DNA from: an uncultured Pelagibacteraceae bacterium
GTDB taxonomy: Bacteria; Pseudomonadota; Alphaproteobacteria; Pelagibacterales; Pelagibacteraceae
DNA length: 64,000 nt
Direction: 5' to 3'
NCBI GenBank assembly: GCA_902536085.1
Contig: CACAWF010000001.1
Coordinates: forward strand, 97,415-161,414
A program made the translations under genes and the position numbers. The stretch's first letter is position 1; each line of letters begins with the position of its first letter. The notes below the pieces were generated by a model, which was given only the letters and a program-made list of their open reading frames with translations, ran no database searches and was not told the origin of the DNA. This document shows, piece by piece, positions 22,403-31,782 of the stretch.

Positions 22403-24190
22403 ATGAAATATCCTAAAGAATACCTGGATGAGATAAAACTTAGACTAAAAGTATCCCAAGTAGTTGGAAAAACTGTTCAGCTTAAAAAAAGAGGAAAAGA
22501 GTTCATAGGTTTGTCACCTTTTAAGAATGAAAAAACGCCTTCCTTTACTGTAAATGATGAAAAAGAATTTTATCATTGTTTTAGCACTGGTGAGCACGGT
22601 AATATTTTTGATTTTCTAATGAAAACTAAATCTGTTGGTTTTGGAGAAGCAGTAAAAACTTTAGCTGCTGAGGCAGGAATGCAACCTTATAGATTTTCAA
22701 ATTTTGATGAAAAGAAAGATTTAAGGTTCAAAAAATATAAAAACATATTTCAAGAATATAAAGATAATTTTAATCAGCAACTTTATAACGAAACTAACAA
22801 TGAGGCGCTAAACTATCTTTATAAAAGGGGGTTAAAAAAAGAAGTAATTGACAAGTTTAGATTAGGCTATGTTCCTTGGAAAAATAACTTTTACGACAAA
22901 CTAATCAAAAAGTATTCTGAAGAAGAAATTAATTTAACTGGTCTTTACTACAAAAATGATAAAACAGGAAAATATATAGATCGTTTTAATTCTAGAATTA
23001 TTTTTCCAGTTAATAATATTTCTGGTGATACAGTCGCATTTGGCGGAAGAATAATTCGAGAGAGTAAATTGGCGAAATATATAAATTCCCCAGAGACTGA
23101 ATTTTACAAAAAAGGTAATATGATTTTTAATTTAGATAAAGCTAAAAATTTAAGGTCAGAAACAGAAGATGTTATTATCGTCGAAGGATATATGGATGTC
23201 GTGAGTATTTACTCAGCTGGAATTGAAAATGTAATATCAAATTCAGGCACAGCTTTAACTGAAAGGCAAATCTCTTTAATTTGGAAATTTTTTTCTAATC
23301 CTATAATTTGTTTAGATGGAGATGAAAGTGGTCAGAAAGCTGCAATAAGAATTGCTGAAAGATTATTTCCTTTGATAAACGAAAAAAACAAAATTTATTT
23401 TTCTATAATGCCAGACGGTAAAGATCCTGATGATTTCATAAAAGAAAATGGTAAAAATGGTTTATTGAATTTGCTCAAGGATAAAGAAATAATTCAATCA
23501 TATATTTGGAACTATAATTTAAGTAAAATAAATTTAAATAATCCATATGAAATTTCAAAATTTGAAAAAGAAATTAAAAAACTATCATATTCAATTCAAG
23601 ATGAGATTTTAAGAAAATATGTTCTTGAGGATTTTCTTGAGAAAATAAAAAAATTAACTCCCATCCAAACCTCAAGACAAAATTATACCTATTCTTCATT
23701 TAAAAAGAAAAAAGATTATAAAATTTTAAAAGAAACAAAGATGCTTTACCAAAAGAAAAAAGATCTCTCAAAAATTCAGATACTGGAATTTTCTATTTTA
23801 TTTATAATTCTTAATTATACAGAAATTGCATCCAAAAAACTTGAAGAGTTATCCAATATTGAGTTTACCTCTGAAAAAAACGAGTTATTAAAAAATACAA
23901 TTATAAGATTTTTTTCCGAAGAGAATACCCAAGTTGAATTTCAAACTTTGATTAATAAAGAATACGAGAGCCTCGTACATGAAATAAATGAGAACTCAAA
24001 TATTCAATTAATTATTAAAGATAAAAATGAAAATGACATTTCTGAGTTATTAAACGATTTAATCATCGATTTAAAAGAACAGTCAAATCTAAAAAAGATA
24101 GAATCTTTAGAAAAAAAATTAATAAATAACTTGGATGAAAACTCTTTCTCAGAGTTGATTAAGCTTAAAAGCCAAATAAATAGGGATTAA
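22403..24190 (+). CDS. dnaG: DNA primase
   Basis: SPFKNEKTPSFTVNDEKEFYHCFSTGEHGNIFDFLM; Toprim VEGYMDVVS, CLDGDESGQKAA. First zinc-ligand segment departs from CHC-type CPFH (reads LSPFKNEK). Confidence 0.96.
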   Translation: MKYPKEYLDEIKLRLKVSQVVGKTVQLKKRGKEFIGLSPFKNEKTPSFTVNDEKEFYHCFSTGEHGNIFDFLMKTKSVGFGEAVKTLAAEAGMQPYRFSNFDEKKDLRFKKYKNIFQEYKDNFNQQLYNETNNEALNYLYKRGLKKEVIDKFRLGYVPWKNNFYDKLIKKYSEEEINLTGLYYKNDKTGKYIDRFNSRIIFPVNNISGDTVAFGGRIIRESKLAKYINSPETEFYKKGNMIFNLDKAKNLRSETEDVIIVEGYMDVVSIYSAGIENVISNSGTALTERQISLIWKFFSNPIICLDGDESGQKAAIRIAERLFPLINEKNKIYFSIMPDGKDPDDFIKENGKNGLLNLLKDKEIIQSYIWNYNLSKINLNNPYEISKFEKEIKKLSYSIQDEILRKYVLEDFLEKIKKLTPIQTSRQNYTYSSFKKKKDYKILKETKMLYQKKKDLSKIQILEFSILFIILNYTEIASKKLEELSNIEFTSEKNELLKNTIIRFFSEENTQVEFQTLINKEYESLVHEINENSNIQLIIKDKNENDISELLNDLIIDLKEQSNLKKIESLEKKLINNLDENSFSELIKLKSQINRD

Positions 24191-24244
24191 AAAAGGATAG
24201 ATTTTTTTTGTTTAGATATTATATATATCTTTCACTAATCATTT

Positions 24245-26116
24245 ATGGCTGAAAAATTAATTACAAAATCATTTGAAAGAATTTTAGATAAAGGGAAACA
24301 TAGAGGTTTTATCACTTACGAAGAATTGGGTAAATCTTTAGGTAAGAGAAATGGAACACCCGAAAATATTGAAAGAGCTTTCATAATACTTGTAGATGAA
24401 AAAATTACTTTAGTAGAAAAAAAATCACAATTTCAATCAAACAAGAAAAAAGAAACACAAACTTCAAATGAGGAGAAAACTTCAGATAAAAGCGATGATC
24501 CTATAAGAATGTACCTGAGGGAGATGGGTGGAGTTGAATTACTATCTCGTGAGGGCGAGATAGCTATTGCAAAAAGAATTGAGGCTGGAAAAGATGTAAT
24601 GATAAACGCTCTTACACAAAGCCCAATCGTAGGAAAAAAAATTAACGAGTGGAAAGAGCAAATCGAGAATCAAAATCTTTTAGTAAGAGATATTATTGAT
24701 ATTGACTCTACTTACGAAGATTTCGAAGCTTCAGATGATAATGATGATCTAAAAATTGATAAAAAAACTAAATCAAAAAAACAAGGTTTTGAAGATCAAA
24801 AAGCCAAAGATGGTAAAGAGGAAGAGGCAGTTAGTAATGATGATGACGAATTCAATGTTTCGCTTGCTAAAATGGAGGAAGAAATTAAGCCTAAAATACT
24901 AAATATATTAGACTCTCTTAATAAAAACTACTCAAAACTTAAAAAATATCAAATTGAAAAGTTAGAGTGCTTGCTTGCTTCAAAAGAATTATCAGTTTCA
25001 AAAAATAAGAATTTTAAGAAGATTCAGGAAATTTTGGTTGATAATTTTAAAAATTTACAATTAGCACCTCATGTTGTGGAGGAGTTGGTTCAAGCGCATT
25101 ATAAAGAAAATAAAAAAATTGTTTCATTAGAAGGGGTTTTACTAAGACTTGCTCTTGATAATAAAATTTCTAGAGAAGAATTTTTAAAATATTATGTTGG
25201 AAATGAGATAAATCCAAGATTTGAGTCTTTCTTAAAAGAAAGTCCGTCCTGGAAGTCACTATTTAAAAAATATAAAAAAGACTTTAGCGAGATAAGAGAT
25301 AGACTCGTAGAATTTAGTAAAAAAATCGGTTTATCTGTTGGAGAATTTAAGAAATTAGTTAGTAGAATTCAAAAAGGAGAGAGAGAGTCTAGAATTGCAA
25401 AAAAAGAAATGGTTGAAGCAAACTTAAGGTTGGTTATATCGATTGCTAAAAAATACACTAATAGGGGTTTGCAATTTCTTGATTTAATTCAAGAGGGAAA
25501 TATAGGCTTGATGAAAGCAGTTGACAAATTTGAGTACCGAAGAGGCTACAAGTTTTCAACTTATGCAACATGGTGGATCAGACAAGCAATTACTCGGTCG
25601 ATAGCTGATCAGGCTAGAACTATTAGGATCCCAGTACACATGATTGAAACGATAAATAAAATTGTTAGAACTCAAAGACAGATTATGAGTGAGTTTGGAA
25701 GAGAACCAACGCCAGAAGAATTAGCAAAAAAACTTGCAATGCCATTGGAAAAAGTAAGAAAAGTTTTAAAAATAGCTAAAGAGCCAGTGTCTCTAGAAAC
25801 ACCAGTTGGGGACGAAGAAGACAGCAGTTTAGGAGATTTTATCGAGGATAAAAATGCATTACAACCATTAGATACCGCTATTCAGTCAAACCTGAGCGAG
25901 TCAACTACAAAAATTTTAGCTTCATTAACTCCAAGAGAAGAGCGAGTTTTAAGAATGCGTTTTGGAATAGGAATGAACACAGATCACACACTAGAGGAGG
26001 TTGGTCTTCAGTTCTCGGTAACAAGAGAACGAATAAGACAAATTGAAGCTAAAGCACTTAGAAAACTAAAACATCCAAGTAGATCAAAACAACTCAAAAG
26101 TTTCTTAGAAAAGTAG
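24245..26116 (+). CDS. rpoD: RNA polymerase primary sigma factor (sigma-70)
   Basis: [77 protein letters not shown]. Confidence 0.98.
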   Translation: MAEKLITKSFERILDKGKHRGFITYEELGKSLGKRNGTPENIERAFIILVDEKITLVEKKSQFQSNKKKETQTSNEEKTSDKSDDPIRMYLREMGGVELLSREGEIAIAKRIEAGKDVMINALTQSPIVGKKINEWKEQIENQNLLVRDIIDIDSTYEDFEASDDNDDLKIDKKTKSKKQGFEDQKAKDGKEEEAVSNDDDEFNVSLAKMEEEIKPKILNILDSLNKNYSKLKKYQIEKLECLLASKELSVSKNKNFKKIQEILVDNFKNLQLAPHVVEELVQAHYKENKKIVSLEGVLLRLALDNKISREEFLKYYVGNEINPRFESFLKESPSWKSLFKKYKKDFSEIRDRLVEFSKKIGLSVGEFKKLVSRIQKGERESRIAKKEMVEANLRLVISIAKKYTNRGLQFLDLIQEGNIGLMKAVDKFEYRRGYKFSTYATWWIRQAITRSIADQARTIRIPVHMIETINKIVRTQRQIMSEFGREPTPEELAKKLAMPLEKVRKVLKIAKEPVSLETPVGDEEDSSLGDFIEDKNALQPLDTAIQSNLSESTTKILASLTPREERVLRMRFGIGMNTDHTLEEVGLQFSVTRERIRQIEAKALRKLKHPSRSKQLKSFLEK

Positions 26117-26129
26117 TGCTAAAAGTTTA

Positions 26130-27728
26130 ATGAAAATTAAACCTTCCTTAACTAGGTATCAAACTCATATATATACTTTCTTACTAGTTTTAATTTCATT
26201 TTCAGTAAATCAGTACTATGCGTATTCTGGTGTTTTACCAGTTGATAGTTTTTCAACTTTTAATGCAGGGTATGATATTCTTAATGGATCGTTGCCCTTT
26301 AAAGACTTTTGGGCAATTAAAGGCCCTGTATTAGATATAATACAGGCACTTTACTTTAAAATTTTCGGGGTTTCCTGGATAAGCTATACTTTTCACTCTT
26401 CAAGTTTTAATTCAATTTTTGCTTTAGCTACTTTTTTTACTCTCCGAAGGTTTAAGCTTGAATTAAAATATGCTTTTCTCTATTCATTGTTATCTTCTAT
26501 TTTGATGTATCCCACATACGGGATACCTTTTACAGATCATCATGTAGCAATATTTTCTATTTTAGCGGTTTACTCATTATGTTTAGCTATAAAATTAAAT
26601 CAAAATATTTATTGGATATTAATTCCATTATTTTTGTTTCTTGGTTTTTTGACTAAACAAACACCAGCAGGTTATTTTGGTATTCTTATTTCATTTATCA
26701 CAATACTGTACTTGATTAAGAATTTTAGATTAAACATAATTTTAATTGGGTTACTAAGCTCTTTAATTTTAATAGTAATATTTTTCTTTTTATTATTTTT
26801 TTACAAAATACCTTTAGAGTCTTTTATCGTTCAGTATTTGTTATTCCCAATTTCTTTAGGTGAAACTCGAATAGAATGGCTCCTACCATTTGAATTTCAA
26901 AGGTTTGTTTTAAGACACAAACTTATTTATATAGCTTTATCGATCCCAATTTTTTTATTATTTAAAGGCATCATTAAAAATTTTTTTTCAATTTTGGATA
27001 AAGATAACCTTGTATTTTTACTCCTTTTTGGAACTTTATTGATATTTATTACTCACCAACTAATGACTATAAACGGACTTTTTATTTTTTTTCTAATACC
27101 AGTATTTGCAGGTTTTTCTCATAAATATTCGGAAAAATTTAAGAAAAAAAAATTATTGATTAATTTTTTTATGATTTTAAGTTTAGTTTCAACTATTTAT
27201 TACCATCAAAAGTATGTGACAAAAAGAGATACATTACTTTTGAGAGATGTAAATTTGAATAATGCAGTTGACTCTTTAGTAATTGATCAAAAACTTCAAG
27301 GTTTAAAATGGATTACACATCATTATCCAAATAATCCTAATGAAGAAATTAAAAATTTATTAGAAGCGATTAGTGAAATTAAAAAAGACACTAGAAAAAA
27401 AATGTTAGTAACTGATTATCAATTTATCTCAGTAATTCTTGATATAAATGATAATTCTGCCGCTAGAATATGGTGGCGTCACCATATATATCCAGAACCA
27501 AATAAGGTTTATTTCGAGGAGTGGAAAAGCTTTCTAATTAGCAAAATTTTAAAAGAAAATATTGAATTAATTTATACTATTAAACCACTAGAGGGAGAGG
27601 AGAACATATTTGATGGGTTAATATCAAGTGATTGTTATTCAACAAATAAGATAAACGAAATTTTAATTGAACAAAAAATTAATGATTGTAAAGAGTTAAG
27701 ATTATTCTTTAAAAACAAACAAATTTAA
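26130..27728 (+). CDS. Polytopic membrane protein, possibly ArnT/PMT-like glycosyltransferase
   Basis: Many hydrophobic segments; N-terminal acidic loop PVDSFSTFNAGYDILNGSLPFKDFWAIKGPVLDIIQALYF. Family assignment uncertain. Confidence 0.5.
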   Translation: MKIKPSLTRYQTHIYTFLLVLISFSVNQYYAYSGVLPVDSFSTFNAGYDILNGSLPFKDFWAIKGPVLDIIQALYFKIFGVSWISYTFHSSSFNSIFALATFFTLRRFKLELKYAFLYSLLSSILMYPTYGIPFTDHHVAIFSILAVYSLCLAIKLNQNIYWILIPLFLFLGFLTKQTPAGYFGILISFITILYLIKNFRLNIILIGLLSSLILIVIFFFLLFFYKIPLESFIVQYLLFPISLGETRIEWLLPFEFQRFVLRHKLIYIALSIPIFLLFKGIIKNFFSILDKDNLVFLLLFGTLLIFITHQLMTINGLFIFFLIPVFAGFSHKYSEKFKKKKLLINFFMILSLVSTIYYHQKYVTKRDTLLLRDVNLNNAVDSLVIDQKLQGLKWITHHYPNNPNEEIKNLLEAISEIKKDTRKKMLVTDYQFISVILDINDNSAARIWWRHHIYPEPNKVYFEEWKSFLISKILKENIELIYTIKPLEGEENIFDGLISSDCYSTNKINEILIEQKINDCKELRLFFKNKQI

Positions 27729-28550
27729 ATGCTTAAAATAACCAAAAAAGTAGAATTTAAACCTGAAGAAAATAAAATGAGAAGTGTCGCTGACACTGAT
27801 ACAGCAAAAAAAATTTTTAATTCAAGGAAATCTAATAACTTGCGCTTTCTTTTAAAACAAAGATTTAGTTGGATGAATAAATTTATTAGCGAAGCCGATA
27901 TCGGAGTTGAATTTGGTTCGGGAGCAGGTTTTGCGAAACATTATATTCACAACCGAAATTTTAAGACTTCAGATTTAAGCAGTGACGATCATTTAGATTA
28001 TAAAGGTATTGACGCACAATCTACAAATTTTGATGAAGAAAAATTCAACTATGTAATCGCGTCAAATATGATCCATCATATACCATTTCCAATAAAATTT
28101 TTTAGAGAGATGCATAGGATTTTAAAAAAAGATGGAAAACTAATTATATTTGAATCATATTGTTCAATATTTTTTCAAATTGCAACTATAATAATGAAAC
28201 ATGAGGGATTTGACTTTACAAAAAACGTTTGGGATGAAAAAGATCCAAAAAGTGACGAACAAAATGCTTGGGCAGGAAATATTGCAGTCCCACATTTAAT
28301 TTTTGATAATGTAAAGGAGTTTAAAAATAATTTGGGAAATTTATTTTCAATAGAGTATGAGGAATTAACAGAGTGTTTGATATTTTTAAATTCGGGAGGG
28401 GTTACTTCAAAAACTTTTTACATCCCTTTGCCTATATTTATGTTAAAATTTCTTAATTATATAGATAAAATTCTAATCAAATTTTTTCCAAATATTTTTT
28501 GTATGGGAAGAAGAATAGTGTTAAAAAAGATAGATAATAGTTTAAGTTAA
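27729..28550 (+). CDS. Class I SAM-dependent methyltransferase
   Basis: GVEFGSGAGFAKHYI; NYVIASNMIHHIPFPIKFFREMHRILKKDGKLIIFE. Confidence 0.85.
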   Translation: MLKITKKVEFKPEENKMRSVADTDTAKKIFNSRKSNNLRFLLKQRFSWMNKFISEADIGVEFGSGAGFAKHYIHNRNFKTSDLSSDDHLDYKGIDAQSTNFDEEKFNYVIASNMIHHIPFPIKFFREMHRILKKDGKLIIFESYCSIFFQIATIIMKHEGFDFTKNVWDEKDPKSDEQNAWAGNIAVPHLIFDNVKEFKNNLGNLFSIEYEELTECLIFLNSGGVTSKTFYIPLPIFMLKFLNYIDKILIKFFPNIFCMGRRIVLKKIDNSLS

Positions 28551-28551
28551 A

Positions 28552-28628
28552 GGGCCTGTAGCTCAGTTGGTTAGAGCAGTACACTCATAATGTATTGGTC
28601 CCAGGTTCGAGTCCTGGCGGGCCCACCA
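28552..28628 (+). tRNA. tRNA with CAT anticodon, probably tRNA-Ile2(CAU) rather than elongator Met
   Basis: 77-nt cloverleaf GGGCCTG TA GCTC...GAGC..GTACA CTCATAA TGTAT...CAGGTTCGAGTCCTG..GGGCCC ACCA; C4-G69 and C5-G68 match TilS identity determinants. Confidence 0.95.
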
Positions 28629-28629
28629 A

Positions 28630-29226
28630 TTACTTTTCAATAAATTCTTTTAATTTATTAATTAAACTATCAATATTATTATCATTTGAACTTAAAATTG
28701 AGGCGAATTCCTCTTTTTGTGTTCTTGCAAGACTAAGCCCCTCTACGATCAAATCTCTAATTAAAGGCTTTTCAGGATTCTTCGTATAAATTCTCCAATC
28801 AATTTTTATTTCTGGACTACCGTCCTCTGGTACGACCTTCGAATTTACAATAGTGTAACTTGAACTTTTTTGTTCAGAGTCAATAATATCGAATTTACTG
28901 TCAGAATAATCGGTTAGTCTTGAGGTAAGACTTTTTAAAAAATATTTTTCAAAAGTAATTTGATACTGATTAATTTTTTCTTTTTCAGTAGATTTTCTTA
29001 ATTCACCTAACGTATACAAACTTAAAGCTTTAATATCGACGTTTTCTAAAGCCATTTTTTCAACAAACTTGGCCTTTTCTTCTTTACTCAAACTTTTATC
29101 TGATAAAGTATCAATCGCATCATTAACTAATTCTCCAACAAATTCCTTGGGATCTGAACTATAAGCTAATAAAGCGCTATTAATTAATAGAGCAATAAAA
29201 ATTAAAAAAATTTTTAATTTTCCCAT
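28630..29226 (-). CDS. mlaC: Phospholipid-binding protein MlaC (ABC toluene tolerance Ttg2D family)
   Basis: Signal peptide; FVGELVNDAIDTLSDKSLS...; RKSTEKEKINQYQITFEKYFLKSLTSRL; next to mlaA. Confidence 0.85.
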   Translation of the reverse strand: MGKLKIFLIFIALLINSALLAYSSDPKEFVGELVNDAIDTLSDKSLSKEEKAKFVEKMALENVDIKALSLYTLGELRKSTEKEKINQYQITFEKYFLKSLTSRLTDYSDSKFDIIDSEQKSSSYTIVNSKVVPEDGSPEIKIDWRIYTKNPEKPLIRDLIVEGLSLARTQKEEFASILSSNDNNIDSLINKLKEFIEK

Positions 29227-29237
29227 TTGAATAATTT

Positions 29238-29981
29238 TTAATTATCTAAATTTTCCCAATCATCCTTTGATGTTTTGGAGTTTTTGATTTTATTTTCTCT
29301 ATCCTGTAAATAAATACTTTTAAAAGACGAGTATAAGTCTATTGAATTTTTTTCTAAACTTTCAAAATTTTTATCGTTATCTGCTCTAAAATCAATTGCA
29401 GTAGTAGCTTTAACAGAATAATAATCGAAAGTATTTCCTGAAGTGCTCAAAATTTCTTTCTCTCTAATTGTAATTTGTGCGAAAGGATCTATAAATGAGT
29501 CTGCAATCATTCCTAGAGAGTCTCTTGCGGTAGTGGGACCTAAAACTGGAAGCACAAAATAACATCCAGGACCAACACCGTAGGTTCCTAATGTTTGACC
29601 TACGTCTTCCTTATTGGGTTTTAAACCAATCTTTTCTGCTGGGTTAAATATTCCAAGAACGCCGACAGAAGAGTTTACTACGAAACTACCTAAGGAGTGA
29701 CCAAGCTGACTAAAATTTCCTTGTAGAATATTATTTGGAATTGAAAGCAAAGTTGAAATATTAGATGTAAAATTGCTTGTGCCTTGTTTAAATGAATCTG
29801 GAAGCTTGTTATATCCTTTAGCTACAGGTTCCAAGATTATGTCATCTAACGCCATATTGAACTTAAATATTGTCCTGCTAACGTTTTCAAAGCACTCATC
29901 TGAAGATTTTGCTTTAGTAACAAAAAGGACTGATATTGTTATTAATATAAATAAAAGTTTAAAATTTTTAATTACTTGCAT
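29238..29981 (-). CDS. mlaA: MlaA/VacJ family protein
   Basis: FENVSRTIFKFNMALDDIILEPVAKGYNKLPDSFKQG; DVGQTLGTYGVGPGCYFVLPVLGPTTARDSLG. Confidence 0.94.
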   Translation of the reverse strand: MQVIKNFKLLFILITISVLFVTKAKSSDECFENVSRTIFKFNMALDDIILEPVAKGYNKLPDSFKQGTSNFTSNISTLLSIPNNILQGNFSQLGHSLGSFVVNSSVGVLGIFNPAEKIGLKPNKEDVGQTLGTYGVGPGCYFVLPVLGPTTARDSLGMIADSFIDPFAQITIREKEILSTSGNTFDYYSVKATTAIDFRADNDKNFESLEKNSIDLYSSFKSIYLQDRENKIKNSKTSKDDWENLDN

Positions 29982-30073
29982 AATGGCTATATATATAATT
30001 TTAGCTTATAATCTATATATAATTTTGCTAAAATTTAGTCAAAAAATACCAGTTATTGTGAAGATAATATATT

Positions 30074-30778
30074 ATGAACGTTTTATATGATTTTTCTCCA
30101 AATTTTTCAAAAACCTTAAGACTAAAGAGAAACATTAAATTTGTGATTATACATTACACTGGAATGCAATCTGAAATTGCATCATCAAAAAGACTCAAAA
30201 ATCCAAATTCGAAAGTCAGCTGCCATTATTTAATAAATAGACAAGGTATTGTCATTCAAATGGTAAGAGATAAAAACATTGCTTGGCACGCAGGTAAATC
30301 TAAATGGAAGAATTTTAAAAATCTTAATTTAAATTCTATCGGAATTGAGCTTGTAAATAAAGGCCATAGATTTGGATATCAAAATTTTTCAAAAAAGCAA
30401 ATTCAAAGCTTAATTAAATTATGTAAAATATTAAAAAAAAAATATTTAATTGAACCTGAAAATTTTATAGGTCATTCAGATATTGCTCCTTTAAGAAAAC
30501 TAGATCCTGGAGAAAAATTTCCTTGGCATAAATTAAGTAAACATAAAATTGGGAAATGGTATAAGGCCAACAAAAGTAAAAAAAAATATGACCACATAAA
30601 AGAGTTAATTTTTTTTAAAAATATAAAAAAAATTGGTTTTAGATATTTCAATGTTTTTAAAAGAAGAAAAAAAGATAGAATAGTGGTAAAATCTTTTCAA
30701 AGACATTATCTACCCAGAAATATTACTGGCATAATAGATAAAAAAACACTGGAAATAAGCCATTTTTTAACTTCCTAA
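30074..30778 (+). CDS. N-acetylmuramoyl-L-alanine amidase (PGRP/AmpD-like)
   Basis: FVIIHYTGMQSEIAS, SCHYLINRQGIVIQMVRDKNIAWHAG, NSIGIELVNKGH, FIGHSDIAPLRKLDPGEKFPW. Confidence 0.93.
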   Translation: MNVLYDFSPNFSKTLRLKRNIKFVIIHYTGMQSEIASSKRLKNPNSKVSCHYLINRQGIVIQMVRDKNIAWHAGKSKWKNFKNLNLNSIGIELVNKGHRFGYQNFSKKQIQSLIKLCKILKKKYLIEPENFIGHSDIAPLRKLDPGEKFPWHKLSKHKIGKWYKANKSKKKYDHIKELIFFKNIKKIGFRYFNVFKRRKKDRIVVKSFQRHYLPRNITGIIDKKTLEISHFLTS

Positions 30779-30824
30779 TCTAAATTTTGTTGATTCATCA
30801 GAATTTATTTAATAGAAGCTATTT

Positions 30825-31177
30825 GCCAGATAATTGGATTGTCGCTATTAAAAATTAATAGAGGAAAGTCCGGGCTCCATAAGGACACAGTGCCAGCTAA
30901 CGGCTGGCGAGGGTGACCTCAGGGATAGTGCCACAGAAAATAAACCGCCTTATCAAGGCAAGGGTGAAACGGTGAGGTAAGAGCTCACCGGTTTTTTGGT
31001 AACAAAAAACGCACGGCAAACCCCACTGGGAGCAAGGTTAAATAGAGAGGACGTTGCAATATTGCTAAAAACAGTCTTTAGTTGGTCTTCTGGGTTAACC
31101 GCTTGAGCTTAAATGAGAGTTTAAGCCTAGATAAATGACATCTTAAATGACAGAACCCGGCTTATAAATTATCTGGC
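30825..31177 (+). ncRNA. rnpB: RNase P RNA, class A
   Basis: AGAGGAAAGTCCGGGCTCC, CAGGGATAGTGCCACAGAAA, AAGGGTGAAACGGTGAGGTAAGAGCTCACCG, GCAAACCCCACTGGGAGCAAG, ACAGAACCCGGCTTA; terminal helix GCCAGATAATT/AATTATCTGGC. Confidence 0.96.
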
Positions 31178-31227
31178 CTAATCCTATCCTTGTTCTACTT
31201 TTGTACTAAAAAGAAAATACAATGTTA

Positions 31228-31255
31228 TTGACTATTTTCTAAAAACCCATACTAT
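31228..31255 (+). promoter_or_regulatory. Candidate sigma-70 promoter of mraZ/dcw cluster
   Basis: TTGACT (31228-31233), 16-nt spacer, TACTAT (31250-31255). Confidence 0.5.
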
Positions 31256-31270
31256 CCCAAATAATCCCAT
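31246..31270. promoter_or_regulatory. Putative MraZ-binding boxes
   Basis: CCCAT-ACTAT-CCCAA-ATAAT-CCCAT: three TGGG (minus strand) repeats at 10-bp period, ~50 bp upstream of mraZ ATG. Confidence 0.7.
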
Positions 31271-31320
31271 AACGGAGGGTGATTTGGAAAATATAGAAAA
31301 TAAAAGGTTTTTAAATAAAA

Positions 31321-31782
31321 ATGTTTTTATCGAATTACGAGAACAAAATAGACAAGAAAGGACGTGTATCTGTGCCTGCTACTTTTAGGTCACATTTAAA
31401 TTCTTTGGGTTATAATGGTTTTATAAGTTACCCCTCTTTCAATAATACAGCGTTAGAGGGTTGTTCACAAGACAGAATTGAAAAACTCTCCAATACAATT
31501 GACTTACTGAATCCTTTTGAGGAAAAAAGAGATTATTTTGCTACATCTGTTTTATCAGAGTGTGAGAATTTACAATTTGATACTGAAGGGAGAGTTTCTT
31601 TTTCACAAAAATTACTTTCTCATGCAAAAATAACAAATAATATTTTATTTGTTGGCCTTGGAAAAACTTTTCAGATTTGGGAGCCAAAAAATTTTGAAAA
31701 ATTTAAAGTTATGGCTAGAAAAAAGGCCTTTCAAAACAGATCAAATTTAAAATGGGAAAACAAACAAAAAGGAGATATGTGA
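31321..31782 (+). CDS. mraZ: Division/cell wall cluster transcriptional regulator MraZ
   Basis: MFLSNYENKIDKKGRVSVPATFRSHL; DTEGRVSFSQKLLSHAKI...VGLGKTFQIWEP. Confidence 0.95.
   Translation: MFLSNYENKIDKKGRVSVPATFRSHLNSLGYNGFISYPSFNNTALEGCSQDRIEKLSNTIDLLNPFEEKRDYFATSVLSECENLQFDTEGRVSFSQKLLSHAKITNNILFVGLGKTFQIWEPKNFEKFKVMARKKAFQNRSNLKWENKQKGDM

Noticed and set aside
28552-28628. tRNA as an integration site
   Set aside because: No nearby repeat of the tRNA 3' end and no mobile genes; neighbours are ordinary chromosomal genes.
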